Shown here: one piece after another, positions 47,716-56,650 of the stretch
Layout: every line of letters begins with the position of its first letter
Numbering within the stretch: the stretch's first letter is position 1
DNA from: Neorhizobium huautlense
GTDB taxonomy: Bacteria; Pseudomonadota; Alphaproteobacteria; Rhizobiales; Rhizobiaceae
Assembly (NCBI RefSeq): GCF_002968575.1
Contig: NZ_PVBM01000023.1
Coordinates: 1 to 64,000, forward strand
Reading direction: 5' to 3'
DNA length: 64,000 bases
Position numbers and translations under genes: made by a program
The notes under the pieces: generated by a model
Told to the model about the DNA's origin: nothing
What the model saw: only the letters and a program-made list of their open reading frames with translations
The model's database searches: none

Positions 47716-48564
47716 ATGGCAAAGCGCATCCAGAATCTGAGCGAAGTCATCGGCGACTACGATGTGGTTCTTTCCGACGTCTGGGGCGTCGTTCACAACG
47801 GTGTCGATCCGTTCATGCACTCCTGCAAGGCGCTCGCCGCAGCTCGTGAAGCGGGGGCGACCGTTGTCCTCATTACCAATTCACCGCGCCCGGCGCCCGG
47901 CGTCATCCAGCAGATGCGCGCACTCGGCGTGCCGGATGAAACCTACGACCGCATCGTGACATCCGGAGACGTGACCCAGCACCTGATCGTCGATGGCCCG
48001 AAGAAAGTCTTCCTGATCGGGCCGGACCGCGATCTCAACCTGTTCGACGGCCTCGGCGTGGAAGTCGTTTCCGCAGACCAGGCGGATTGCATCGTCTGCA
48101 CAGGATTCTTCGACGACGAAGAGGAAGTACCGGAAGATTATACCGAGATGCTGACCGACTTCGCCAAGCGCGAGGTGCCTCTGATCTGTGCCAATCCCGA
48201 TCTGGTGGTCGAGCGCGGCCATCGCATCATTCCCTGCGCAGGAGCGGTCGCCGCCTATTACGAAGAACTGGGTGGCAAGACCCGGGTTGCCGGCAAGCCG
48301 CACAGGCCGATCTACGAAGCGACGCTCGCTGCCGCCCGCGAGGTGCGCGGCGATTTCCCGATGAGCCGGGTTCTGGCGATCGGTGACGGCATGCCGACCG
48401 ACGTGCGCGGCGCTCTCGCCTATGGCCTCGACCTTCTTTATATCAGCAGCGGCATCCATGTGGCGGAATACACGATCAACGGTCAGACGGACGAGGCGAT
48501 CTTGAACGCTTGGCTCAAGCGCGAGAATGCGACGCCGAAATACTGGATGCCGCGCCTGGCCTGA
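47716..48564 (+). CDS. HAD-superfamily class IIA hydrolase (TIGR01459-like)
   Basis: The 282-residue protein shows HAD motif I modified as VVLSDVWGVVHNG (Asp-Val-Trp instead of Asp-x-Asp), motif II VLITNSPRPAPG, and the NagD-type C-terminal VLAIGDGMPTDVRGALAYG (motif IV). The large cap fits class IIA. Replacement of the second Asp of motif I by Trp is characteristic of this rhizobial family. ATG 47716 is preferred over the upstream frame. ribF follows after 16 bp, a conserved pairing that might hint at a flavin-phosphate substrate, but that is inference. Confidence 0.85.
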   Translation: MAKRIQNLSEVIGDYDVVLSDVWGVVHNGVDPFMHSCKALAAAREAGATVVLITNSPRPAPGVIQQMRALGVPDETYDRIVTSGDVTQHLIVDGPKKVFLIGPDRDLNLFDGLGVEVVSADQADCIVCTGFFDDEEEVPEDYTEMLTDFAKREVPLICANPDLVVERGHRIIPCAGAVAAYYEELGGKTRVAGKPHRPIYEATLAAAREVRGDFPMSRVLAIGDGMPTDVRGALAYGLDLLYISSGIHVAEYTINGQTDEAILNAWLKRENATPKYWMPRLA

Positions 48565-48580
48565 AGCGGAAACTGCATCG

Positions 48581-49561
48581 ATGACCGTATTTCACCGCAA
48601 CGAGAAGAAGGAACCGCTGCCCGAAGCGCTGAAGGGCGGCGTTGTGGCGATCGGCAATTTCGACGGCGTGCACCGCGGTCACCGCAGCGTGCTGGAGCGC
48701 GCTTTGACGCTTGCCGTAGAGCGTGGCGTTCCGGCGCTGGTGCTGACATTCGAACCGCATCCGCGGACGGTGTTTCGGCCCGAGGAGCCGGTGTTCCGCC
48801 TGACACCCGCTCCCATGAAGGCGCGGCTTCTGGAGGCGATGGGCTTCCGATCCGTAATCGAATATCCTTTCGATCGTGATTTTTCGACGCGTTCGGCAGA
48901 AGAATTCATCCAGACGATCCTGGTCGACTGGCTTCATGCCAGTGCGGTCGTCACCGGCTTCGACTTCCATTTCGGCAAGGGCAGGGAAGGCGGCCCGGCC
49001 TTCCTGATGGCCTCAGGAGAGCGACACGGCTTCACGGTCTCCTTGATGGACGCCTTTCGTGACGAGAATGCCGAGGTCATTTCCTCCAGCCGCATCCGGG
49101 CGCTGCTGGGTGAAGGCGATGTGAGCGCCGCAGCCGGCTTGCTCGGGTATCGGTATACGGTGGAGGCGGAGGTGATCGGCGGCGAAAAACTCGGCCGTCA
49201 GCTTGGCTTCCCCACCGCCAACATGCAGCTTCCGCCGGAAGCAGAGCTGAAACCCGGCATTTACGCCGTGCACTTTCGCCGTGCGGACGGGACGCTCCAT
49301 GAAGGCGTGGCGAGCTATGGACGCCGCCCTACGGTGACGGAAAACGGTGTTCCGCTGCTGGAGACCTACGTCTTCGATTTCTCCGACAGCCTTTATGGAG
49401 AAACCTGCTGCGTCTCCTTCTTCGGCCATCTGCGCGACGAACTGAAATTCGATGGCCTCGATCCGCTGGTCGCCCAGATCAGGCGGGATGAGGAAGAGGC
49501 GCGGGCGCTGCTCTCTGGCGTGAGGCCATTGGGCGAGCTGGACGCGAGGATTGCGTTTTGA
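48581..49561 (+). CDS. ribF: Bifunctional riboflavin kinase / FMN adenylyltransferase
   Basis: RibF makes FMN from riboflavin and then FAD from FMN. The N-terminal nucleotidyltransferase domain has GGVVAIGNFDGVHRGHRSVL (HxGH-type motif) and VISSSRIRALLGEGD. The C-terminal riboflavin kinase domain shows GEKLGRQLGFPTANMQLP and YGRRPTVTENGVPLLETYV. Length 326 aa is typical. FAD and FMN supply enzymes in the same window (GlcD, GlcE, the quinone reductase). No ribosome-binding site beyond weak AAGCGGAAA is seen; it may be read with the HAD gene. Confidence 0.94.
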   Translation: MTVFHRNEKKEPLPEALKGGVVAIGNFDGVHRGHRSVLERALTLAVERGVPALVLTFEPHPRTVFRPEEPVFRLTPAPMKARLLEAMGFRSVIEYPFDRDFSTRSAEEFIQTILVDWLHASAVVTGFDFHFGKGREGGPAFLMASGERHGFTVSLMDAFRDENAEVISSSRIRALLGEGDVSAAAGLLGYRYTVEAEVIGGEKLGRQLGFPTANMQLPPEAELKPGIYAVHFRRADGTLHEGVASYGRRPTVTENGVPLLETYVFDFSDSLYGETCCVSFFGHLRDELKFDGLDPLVAQIRRDEEEARALLSGVRPLGELDARIAF

Positions 49562-49613
49562 GTTTTGGAATTCCCCTTCCTTTCCTCCTCAAAAACCCGT
49601 AATAACCGCCACC

Positions 49614-49691
49614 ATGAAAAAATTCAGGTCGGCTCCGATCACGGACAAGATGATCATTCGAATTACAGGCCCGGCCTTCCGCGCGCTTTAG
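49614..49691 (+). CDS. Possible Ile-rich leader ORF upstream of ileS (25 aa)
   Basis: A short ORF, ATG 49614 to TAG 49689-49691, encodes 25 residues beginning MKKFRSAPITDKMIIRITG, with isoleucine at positions 9, 14, 15 and 17. It lies in the otherwise gene-free 237-bp gap before ileS and is followed by a small hairpin at 49717-49735. Ile codon clustering just upstream of the isoleucyl-tRNA synthetase gene is what a transcription-attenuation leader would look like. Against it, there is no convincing ribosome-binding site and no strong U-tract terminator. Confidence 0.25.
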   Translation: MKKFRSAPITDKMIIRITGPAFRAL

Positions 49692-49716
49692 GAGCGGCTG
49701 GAGGGTCCGGGTTTTC

Positions 49717-49735
49717 GGCGCTTGCGTAAAGCGCC
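49717..49735 (+). other. Small hairpin in the ileS leader
   Basis: GGCGCTT (49717-49723) pairs with AAGCGCC (49729-49735) around a 5-base loop, 63 bp before ileS. It could act in a leader, but no T-run follows. Confidence 0.4.
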
Positions 49736-49798
49736 TTCCGCCACCGAATTTTCATTCACGATGCGCCCCCTGAGCGCTGCCAGAGACGATTACCCGCC

Positions 49799-52732
49799 AT
49801 GACCGACACCGCCGAAAAGCTCGACTATTCGAAAACCCTTTATCTGCCCGAAACCGACTTCCCGATGCGCGCCGGACTGCCGCAGAAGGAGCCGGAACTG
49901 GTCGCCCTCTGGCAGCAGATGGATCTCTACAAGCAACTGCGCGCCTCCGCTGCCGGCCGCGAAAAGTTCGTCTTGCACGATGGCCCCCCCTATGCCAACG
50001 GCAACATCCATATCGGCCATGCGCTGAACAAGATCCTGAAGGACGTCATCACCCGCTCGTTCCAGATGCGTGGGTTTGACTCCAACTACGTTCCCGGCTG
50101 GGACTGCCACGGCCTGCCGATCGAATGGAAGATCGAGGAAGAGAACTACCGCTCCAAGGGCAAGCAGAAGCCGGACCTCAAACAGCCGGATGCGATGATC
50201 GAGTTCCGCCGCGAGTGCCGCGCCTATGCGGAAAAGTGGATCAAGGTTCAGGCGGAAGAATTCAAGCGCCTCGGCATAGTCGGCGATTTCGACAATCCGT
50301 ACCTGACGATGAATTTTCACGCGGAAAGCCGCATCGCCGGCGAGCTGCTGAAGATCGCCAAGAGCGGCCAGCTCTATCGCGGCTCCAAGCCGATCATGTG
50401 GTCGGTCGTCGAGCGCACCGCGCTGGCGGAAGCGGAAGTCGAGTATCAGGACTACGAGAGCGATACGATCTGGGTGAAGTTTCCCGTTCTGATGGTCCAA
50501 GTTGAGCCGGGTGCGGGCAAATCCGATCTTTTGGATGCTCATGTCGTCATCTGGACGACTACGCCATGGACCATCCCCGGCAACCGCGCGATCTCCTATT
50601 CGCCAAAGATCGCTTACGGCCTCTATGAGGTCACGGAAGCCGCCAATGACTTCGGCCCGCGTCCGAGTGAAAGGCTGATCTTCGCCGACAAGCTGGCTGA
50701 AGAGAGTTTCGCCAAGGCAAAGCTCCAGTATAAACGTCTGCGCGATATCTCCGCCGATGAGCTTGGTGCGATCACCTGCGCCCATCCCCTCAAGGGCCTT
50801 GGCGGCGGCTACACCTTCGACGTCCCGCTGCTCGCCGGCGATCACGTAACCGACGATGCCGGCACCGGCTTCGTCCACACCGCCCCCTCGCACGGCCGCG
50901 AGGACTTCGAGGCCTGGACGCATCATGTCCGGGAGCTGGAAGCGCGCGGCATCGACACGAAGATCCCTTTCCCGGTCGACGATAGCGGTACCTACACGGC
51001 AGATGCGCCGGGCTTCGACGGCGTGAGGGTCATGGACGACAACGGCAAGAAGGGCGATGCCAACGATCGCGTCATCAAGGCGCTGATCGAGAGGAACGCG
51101 CTCTTTGCGCGCGGTCGCCTGAAGCATCAGTATCCGCATTCCTGGCGGTCGAAGAAGCCGATCATCTTCCGCAACACGCCGCAATGGTTCGTCTATATGG
51201 ACAAGGACCTCAAGGACGGCACGACGTTGCGCACCCGTGCGCTCAAGGCGATCGATGACACGCGCTTCGTACCTGCCGGCGGACAGAACCGTCTGCGCGC
51301 CATGATCGAGCAGCGTCCGGATTGGGTGCTGTCGCGCCAGCGCGCCTGGGGCGTGCCGATCTGCGTCTTCGTGGATGACGAGGGCGAGATCCTTCAGGAC
51401 GAAGCGGTCAACCAGCGCATCCTCGACGCCTTCGAAAAAGAAGGCGCCGACGCCTGGTTCGCCGCCGGTGCCCGCGAGCGTTTCCTCGGCTCTCGCGCCA
51501 ACGAAGGCTGGACGCAGGTCATGGACATCCTCGACGTCTGGTTCGATTCTGGCTCGACGCACACCTTCACGCTCGAAGACCGTCCGGACCTGAAATGGCC
51601 GGCTGACGTTTATCTCGAAGGTTCCGACCAGCATCGCGGCTGGTTCCATTCCTCGCTCTTGGAATCCGCCGCCACCCGCGGACGGGCGCCCTATGACACG
51701 GTCGTCACCCATGGTTTCACCATGGATGAGAAGGGCCAGAAGATGTCGAAGTCACTGGGTAATGTCGTGGCGCCGCAGGACGTGATGAAGGATGCAGGCG
51801 CCGATATCCTGCGCCTCTGGGTGATGACGACGGACTACTGGGAAGACCAGCGTCTCGGCAAGACGATCATCCAGACCAATGTGGACGCCTACCGCAAGCT
51901 GCGTAACACCATCCGCTGGATGCTCGGCACGCTCGCTCATGACGAGGGCGAGGAGATCGCCTATGGCGACCTGCCCGAACTTGAAAAGCTGATGCTGCAC
52001 CGCCTGGCGGAACTCGATAAAGTCGTCCGCGAGGGGTATGACGCCTTCGAATTCAAGAAGATCGCTCGCGCGCTCATCGACTTTGCCAATATCGAGCTGT
52101 CGGCCTTTTATTTCGACATCCGCAAGGACGCGCTCTACTGCGACGCGCCGTCTTCGCTGCGCCGCCGTGCGGCACTTGCCGTCATCCGCAAGATCTTCGA
52201 CTGCACGGTCACCTGGCTTGCTCCCATGCTGCCGTTCACGACCGAGGAGGCTTGGCTGTCCCGCAACCCTCACGCGGTCTCCGTGCATCTCGAACAGTTC
52301 GCGAACGTTCCAGCCGAGTGGAAGAACGACGCTGTTGCGGAGAAATGGGCGAAGATCCGCAAGGTCCGTTCGGTCGTCACCGGCGCTCTCGAGATCGAGC
52401 GCAAGGACAAGCGTATCGGCTCCTCGCTTGAGGCGGCGCCGGTGGTCTATGTCACCGATCCGGAGCTTCTCAAGGCGCTTGAGGGGCACGATTTCGAGGA
52501 AACCTGCATCACGTCAGGCATCGCCATCGTGGCAGGCGAGGGACCGCAGGACGCCTTCATGCTGCCGGAAGTGCCGGGTGTGGTTGTCGATCCGACGCTG
52601 GCGGAGGGCGTGAAATGCGCTCGTTCCTGGCGGGTGACGAAGGATGTGGGCTCCGATCCGGAATATCCGGATGTCTCTGCCCGTGACGCTTCCGCGCTTC
52701 GTGAGCTTGCGAGCCTTGGCCGCCTCGGTTGA
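49799..52732 (+). CDS. ileS: Isoleucyl-tRNA synthetase
   Basis: IleRS charges tRNA-Ile and edits misactivated valine. The 977-residue protein has the class I motifs [15 protein letters not shown] (HIGH) and [17 protein letters not shown] (KMSKS). The CP1 editing domain occupies the region around [16 protein letters not shown] and [20 protein letters not shown]. Later parts include [13 protein letters not shown] and [16 protein letters not shown]. The C-terminal anticodon-binding domain lacks an obvious four-Cys zinc site. The gene is monocistronic in layout, with a possible Ile leader upstream and hairpins downstream. No T-box is seen, as expected for an alphaproteobacterium. Confidence 0.97.
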   Translation: MTDTAEKLDYSKTLYLPETDFPMRAGLPQKEPELVALWQQMDLYKQLRASAAGREKFVLHDGPPYANGNIHIGHALNKILKDVITRSFQMRGFDSNYVPGWDCHGLPIEWKIEEENYRSKGKQKPDLKQPDAMIEFRRECRAYAEKWIKVQAEEFKRLGIVGDFDNPYLTMNFHAESRIAGELLKIAKSGQLYRGSKPIMWSVVERTALAEAEVEYQDYESDTIWVKFPVLMVQVEPGAGKSDLLDAHVVIWTTTPWTIPGNRAISYSPKIAYGLYEVTEAANDFGPRPSERLIFADKLAEESFAKAKLQYKRLRDISADELGAITCAHPLKGLGGGYTFDVPLLAGDHVTDDAGTGFVHTAPSHGREDFEAWTHHVRELEARGIDTKIPFPVDDSGTYTADAPGFDGVRVMDDNGKKGDANDRVIKALIERNALFARGRLKHQYPHSWRSKKPIIFRNTPQWFVYMDKDLKDGTTLRTRALKAIDDTRFVPAGGQNRLRAMIEQRPDWVLSRQRAWGVPICVFVDDEGEILQDEAVNQRILDAFEKEGADAWFAAGARERFLGSRANEGWTQVMDILDVWFDSGSTHTFTLEDRPDLKWPADVYLEGSDQHRGWFHSSLLESAATRGRAPYDTVVTHGFTMDEKGQKMSKSLGNVVAPQDVMKDAGADILRLWVMTTDYWEDQRLGKTIIQTNVDAYRKLRNTIRWMLGTLAHDEGEEIAYGDLPELEKLMLHRLAELDKVVREGYDAFEFKKIARALIDFANIELSAFYFDIRKDALYCDAPSSLRRRAALAVIRKIFDCTVTWLAPMLPFTTEEAWLSRNPHAVSVHLEQFANVPAEWKNDAVAEKWAKIRKVRSVVTGALEIERKDKRIGSSLEAAPVVYVTDPELLKALEGHDFEETCITSGIAIVAGEGPQDAFMLPEVPGVVVDPTLAEGVKCARSWRVTKDVGSDPEYPDVSARDASALRELASLGRLG

Positions 52733-52742
52733 TCCAAAATGG

Positions 52743-52808
52743 CCGGATGATTGCGCTTTGGCGCGTCATCCGGTATTTCTGCCTGAAATTGGCCGGATTT
52801 TCCGGCCA
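52743..52808 (+). terminator. Two consecutive hairpins after ileS
   Basis: CCGGATGA (52743-52750) pairs with TCATCCGG (52766-52773). TGGCCGGA (52790-52797) pairs with TCCGGCCA (52801-52808) around TTT. They follow the ileS stop by 10 bp and lie before the lipoprotein gene. Neither has a long U-tract, so termination is plausible but not certain. Confidence 0.55.
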
Positions 52809-52862
52809 CTTGGGGTGCAAGTAGACTGAGGCGTCGGGACGGACGCCGCTGGAAGGGTTTTG

Positions 52863-53492
52863 ATGACAACCACATCTGCGTTTCGTGTCGGCATGGGCGT
52901 GGCCGGCGTCCTTGCCGTGGCATCGGCCCTTTCGGGCTGCGCGGGCGGTCCGACCTACGGTACCGACAAGACGGCTTTCGAGCAGCTGACCGACGATCTC
53001 GGCCAGTCCGTTTCGCTCGGCGGCAAGAATGACGAAGCGAAGCGCAATCTGAAATACAATCCCCGTCCCGCTTTGGTCGTGGCAAAGGGAGATGCGGCGA
53101 ACCTGCCGCCGCCGCAGCAATCGCTGGCCAATCGTGAGACCAACCCGAACTGGGTCGAATCTCCGGAAGAGACCCGTCAGCGCCTGCGTGATGAGGCCGC
53201 GGCGAACGAAAAGGATCCCGGCTATCGTTCTCCGCTTTTGGCTGGCAAGGGCCAGGCGGGGCAGATGACTGAGTCCGAAAAATGGGAAGCCTTTCGCAAG
53301 GCCAAGCAGGACGCCGAAACCGTCGATGTCTCGGCCCGCCGTCGCTCGCTCGTCGAACCGCCCGCAGAGTTCCGCTCCACCGATGCGGCCAATCTTAGCG
53401 ATGTCGGCGAACCGGAGCTTCAGAAGGAAAAGCGCCGCAGGAAGGAAGCCGCGGACGCGAAGAAGTCCAGCGACTGGTGGAAGCTGTTCTGA
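52863..53492 (+). CDS. Lipoprotein of unknown function (209 aa)
   Basis: The signal segment GVAGVLAVASALSGC has a good lipobox, so Cys27 of the ATG-52863 product should be lipidated. The mature protein is hydrophilic and probably disordered in large part, with Pro and charged residues (NLPPPQQSLANRETNPNWV, SPEETRQRLRDEAAANE) and a Lys/Arg-rich C-terminus (LQKEKRRRKEAADAKKS) ending DWWKLF. The terminal Trp-Trp pair could be an interaction motif. No domain is recognised. The stop abuts the stop of convergent tadA (TGATCA at 53490-53495). Confidence 0.75.
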   Translation: MTTTSAFRVGMGVAGVLAVASALSGCAGGPTYGTDKTAFEQLTDDLGQSVSLGGKNDEAKRNLKYNPRPALVVAKGDAANLPPPQQSLANRETNPNWVESPEETRQRLRDEAAANEKDPGYRSPLLAGKGQAGQMTESEKWEAFRKAKQDAETVDVSARRRSLVEPPAEFRSTDAANLSDVGEPELQKEKRRRKEAADAKKSSDWWKLF

Positions 53493-53975
53493 TCAGATTT
53501 CTTCGTGCCCGGCGGTCCCATCCATATCTCTTCTCGATTTGAAGAAGCCGGTGAGCAGGTCCGCTGCCTCGGTCTCGCCCAGGCCGGAATAGACTTCGGG
53601 GACGTGATGGCAGGTCGGCTGATGGAAGAAGCGCACGCCGTTGTCGACCGCTCCACCTTTAGGATCGTCCGCGCCGTAATAGAGGCGGCGGATACGCGCG
53701 AATGAAATGGCTGCCGCGCACATCGTGCAGGGCTCCAGAGTCACGTAGAGATCGGCGCCTGCAAGCCGCTCCTGGCCGAGCGCTGCAGATGCTTCGCGGA
53801 TGACGGCTATCTCCGCATGGGCGGTAACGTCGTTGTCGGCGCGGGTGCGGTTTCCTGACCGGGCGATGATCGTGCCGTCGAGCACCAGCACGGCTCCGAC
53901 GGGAACCTCGCCGCGAGCCGCTGCGGCCCTTGCCTCGGCGAGTGCCGCATCCATGAACCCGTCGCTATTAGGCAT
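53493..53975 (-). CDS. tadA: tRNA-specific adenosine deaminase
   Basis: TadA converts adenosine 34 of tRNA-Arg(ACG) to inosine and is usually essential. The 160-residue protein has the zinc-deaminase motif: His-Ala-Glu in DVTAHAEIAVIRE and the two-Cys motif LYVTLEPCTMCAAA. KGGAVDNGVRFFHQPTCHH matches TadA rather than cytidine deaminases. ATG 53975 aligns with known rhizobial starts; ATG 53954 is a shorter alternative. The last ten residues after KSRRDMD extend slightly beyond most homologues. It faces the pseudouridine synthase gene across 148 bp. Confidence 0.93.
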   Translation of the reverse strand: MPNSDGFMDAALAEARAAAARGEVPVGAVLVLDGTIIARSGNRTRADNDVTAHAEIAVIREASAALGQERLAGADLYVTLEPCTMCAAAISFARIRRLYYGADDPKGGAVDNGVRFFHQPTCHHVPEVYSGLGETEAADLLTGFFKSRRDMDGTAGHEEI

Positions 53976-54123
53976 TTCGGCGATTCCCTCTTAACCCGGA
54001 TCGCGTGAACTGGTAGGAAGCATCCAACCAGAGCCCGATTTGCGGGCGTGAACCCGTCTCAGTCAACACGAACAAGAATGTCCGGATCGCTCCGTTAGAC
54101 ATCACGCTTCAGGCAAACAACAA

Positions 54124-56073
54124 ATGAATTCAAAAGACAAGCCGAAGCGCGGCGAAGGCAGGACCTTCGTTCGCGAAACCAAGCCAAGATCGGCTCCAAA
54201 GGCTGCGCCCGCCGACAAGGCGGGAGCCAAGAAAAAGTTTGCGCAGAAGGCGGTTCAGGAAAAGCCTGCGAAGGCAGCGCGCAGGCCCGCGCCGATCGCA
54301 ACCGTATCCGCTGGAGCCGAGGGCAAGGCGGAACGTATATCGAAGATCCTTGCGCGTGCCGGCGTCGCGTCCCGGCGCGATGTCGAACGCATGATCATGG
54401 AAGGCCGCGTCGGCCTGAATGGCAAGGTGCTGGAGACGCCGGTCGTCAACGTGACCCTCGACGACAAGATCGAAGTCGACGGTGTGCCGATCCGCGGCAT
54501 CGAGCGCACTCGCCTGTGGCTCTACCACAAGCCGGCTGGCCTTGTGACGACCAATTCCGATCCGGAAGGTCGTCCGACCGTTTTCGACAATCTGCCGGAA
54601 GGTCTGCCGCGCGTCATGTCGATCGGCCGCCTCGACATCAACACTGAAGGGCTGCTGCTGCTCACCAACGACGGCGGTCTTTCGCGCGTCCTCGAACTGC
54701 CGACGACCGGTTGGCTGCGCCGCTATCGTGTGCGCGCTCACGGCGAGATTGACCAGGAGGCGCTCGACAAGCTGAAGGAAGGCATCGCCGTGGACGGCGT
54801 GCTCTACGGCTCGATCGACGCGACGCTGGATCGCAGCCAGGGGCGTAACGTCTGGATCACCATGGGACTTCGCGAAGGCAAGAACCGGGAAATCAAGAAC
54901 GTCCTCGGGGCGCTGGGCCTCGAAGTAAACCGTCTGATCCGTATTTCCTACGGCCCTTTCCAACTCGGGGATCTTCCGGAGAGCGAGGTCATCGAGGTGC
55001 GCGGTCGCATGCTGCGCGACCAGCTCGGTCCGAGGCTGATCGACGAATCCAAGGCGAATTTCGACGCGCCGATCTATAACGATCGAGAAGCCGAAGACGA
55101 AAAGCCGGCGCGTACGGAACGGTCGGATTGGGCCGAGAAGCCGGAAAAGACGGAGCGCCCGCGCTTCGGCAAAACCGAGGACCGTCGTGAAAAGGCGCTT
55201 GGCCGTCTCGACACCAAGCCTGGAGACCGCAAGTTCGGCGACAAGCCCCGCGGCAAGGGCGGCGCCAAGAGCAATGATCGCGACTTTGGCGAGGAACGTC
55301 CCAAGAAGCGGCCACCGATGGGCACGAGCCGCACGGCAAATGTCTGGATGGCGCCTGGCGCGCGGCCGACCGCCGATGGCAAGGGAACGAGAACGTCCGC
55401 GCGTGCCGAGGCCGAACAATTGTTCAAGAAGCCTGCTCCGGAGAATGATCGTCGCGTCGTGGTCAAGCGGGCCGAAGAGGACAGCGACTGGATCCGCGCC
55501 GATGCCCCGGCCAAACCGGAGAAGGACGATTTCGGCCGCAAGCGGTCTTCCGGCGATCGTTCCTTCGGAGATCGGCCGCCCAGGGGTGATCGCCCGTTCG
55601 GCGACAAACCCCGCGGAGACCGCAAGCCGCGCGCGGAAGGAGAAGGCCGTGCCGAGCGTCCACGCGGCGAGCGCTCTTTTGGTGATCGTCCCCCACGCGG
55701 CGAGCGTTCTTTCGACAAACCAAAGGGAGATCGTTCCTTCGGCGACAGGCCTCGCGGTGACCGCAAGCCCCGTGAGGATGGCGATCGTCCGGCACGGTCT
55801 TTCTCGAGCGAGGGTCGCTCCGAAAGACCCCGCGGCGAGCGGTCATTTGGTGATAGGCCCGCCCGCGGCGAACGCCCTGCCGGCGACCGGCCCTTTGGCG
55901 ACAAGCCGCGCAGCGGAAAGCCCGGTGGAAAGTCCTTCGGCGGAAAGCCGGGTGGCGGAAAAGGCTTTGGCGGGAAATCGCCCGGCGGACGGGGCAAGCC
56001 AGGTGGCAGCAAGCCCGGCGGTCGTCCAGGTGGCGCAAGGCCCGGCGGTAAGCCGCGCACGCCGAGGGGGTAG
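54124..56073 (+). CDS. RsuA/RluB-family pseudouridine synthase with long basic repetitive tail
   Basis: The 649-residue protein contains a Lys/Ala-rich N-terminus (residues 1-65), an S4 RNA-binding domain (ERISKILARAGVASRRDVER), and an RsuA/RluB catalytic domain with the nucleophilic Asp in IGRLDINTEGLLLLTNDG and KNREIKNVLGALGLEVNRL. It pseudouridylates rRNA (23S U2605 in the RluB case). After about residue 310 comes a tail of some 335 residues made of Arg/Asp/Gly/Phe/Pro repeats such as RSFGDRPPRGDRPFGDKP, then a Gly/Lys end (GGKSFGGKPGGGKGFGG). Long charged tails are common in alphaproteobacterial RluB-like proteins and probably promote RNA binding. rsmD follows 7 bp later, suggesting an rRNA-modification operon. 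Confidence 0.9.
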   Translation: MNSKDKPKRGEGRTFVRETKPRSAPKAAPADKAGAKKKFAQKAVQEKPAKAARRPAPIATVSAGAEGKAERISKILARAGVASRRDVERMIMEGRVGLNGKVLETPVVNVTLDDKIEVDGVPIRGIERTRLWLYHKPAGLVTTNSDPEGRPTVFDNLPEGLPRVMSIGRLDINTEGLLLLTNDGGLSRVLELPTTGWLRRYRVRAHGEIDQEALDKLKEGIAVDGVLYGSIDATLDRSQGRNVWITMGLREGKNREIKNVLGALGLEVNRLIRISYGPFQLGDLPESEVIEVRGRMLRDQLGPRLIDESKANFDAPIYNDREAEDEKPARTERSDWAEKPEKTERPRFGKTEDRREKALGRLDTKPGDRKFGDKPRGKGGAKSNDRDFGEERPKKRPPMGTSRTANVWMAPGARPTADGKGTRTSARAEAEQLFKKPAPENDRRVVVKRAEEDSDWIRADAPAKPEKDDFGRKRSSGDRSFGDRPPRGDRPFGDKPRGDRKPRAEGEGRAERPRGERSFGDRPPRGERSFDKPKGDRSFGDRPRGDRKPREDGDRPARSFSSEGRSERPRGERSFGDRPARGERPAGDRPFGDKPRSGKPGGKSFGGKPGGGKGFGGKSPGGRGKPGGSKPGGRPGGARPGGKPRTPRG

Positions 56074-56079
56074 CGCGCG

Positions 56080-56640
56080 GTGCGGATCGTTGGTGGTGAA
56101 TTTCGCGGCCGGTCGCTGGCCACGCCAAAAAGCAGCGATATCCGGCCGACGATCGACCGGACGCGCGAAAGCCTGTTCAACATCATCGGGCATGTCTATC
56201 CGGAGGCAATCGACGGCTCCCGAGTGATCGATCTTTTCGCCGGCACTGGCGCCGTGGGGCTGGAAGCCTTGTCGCGCGGCTGCCGAAGCGCGCTTTTCGT
56301 CGAAAACGGCGTTGAGGGACGAGGTCTCCTTTGGGAGAACATCGACAATTTCGGTCTGCATGGCCGGGCGCGCATCCTTCGTCGCGACGCTACGAAGCTC
56401 GGCACCATCGGCACCATAGAGCCATTCCATTTCCTTTTTGCCGATCCGCCCTATGGTCAGGGGCTGGGTGAAGCGGCGCTGCTTTCGGCGCATGCCGGCG
56501 GCTGGCTGCTTCCCGGAGCGCTTGCGGTGCTGGAGGAGCGGGCCGACGTGACGCCGACGCTCGATCCAGTATTTAAGCCGCTCGAAAGCCGCGTCTTCGG
56601 CGATACCCGCATTGGTTTCTTCCGCTACCAGCCGATCTGA
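56080..56640 (+). CDS. rsmD: 16S rRNA (guanine(966)-N2)-methyltransferase
   Basis: RsmD methylates G966 in helix 31 of the small subunit. It starts at GTG 56080, 7 bp after the pseudouridine synthase stop. The 186-residue protein begins RIVGGEFRGRSL and has SAM motif I VIDLFAGTGAVGLEALSRG and the catalytic motif FLFADPPYGQGLG (DPPY), diagnostic for N2-guanine and N6-adenine methyltransferases. RPTIDRTRESLFNII is also a family signature. Confidence 0.95.
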   Translation: MRIVGGEFRGRSLATPKSSDIRPTIDRTRESLFNIIGHVYPEAIDGSRVIDLFAGTGAVGLEALSRGCRSALFVENGVEGRGLLWENIDNFGLHGRARILRRDATKLGTIGTIEPFHFLFADPPYGQGLGEAALLSAHAGGWLLPGALAVLEERADVTPTLDPVFKPLESRVFGDTRIGFFRYQPI

Positions 56641-56650
56641 GAGGAATGGG

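Noticed and set aside
49562..49798. T-box leader before ileS
   Set aside because: No T-box sequence or specifier-loop architecture is visible, and T-boxes are not expected in alphaproteobacteria.
49790..51712. A 640-codon minus-strand open frame opposite ileS
   Set aside because: It mirrors ileS codons; the plus strand has intact HIGH and KMSKS motifs.
55540..55910. Possible CRISPR or tandem DNA repeat
   Set aside because: The repetition is in-frame coding for FGDRP/RGD-like motifs and is imperfect at the DNA level, without spacers of constant length.
55074..56186. A 370-codon minus-strand open frame of Pro/Arg/Ser repeats opposite the pseudouridine synthase tail
   Set aside because: It is the reverse reading of the repetitive tail and has no independent start signal.
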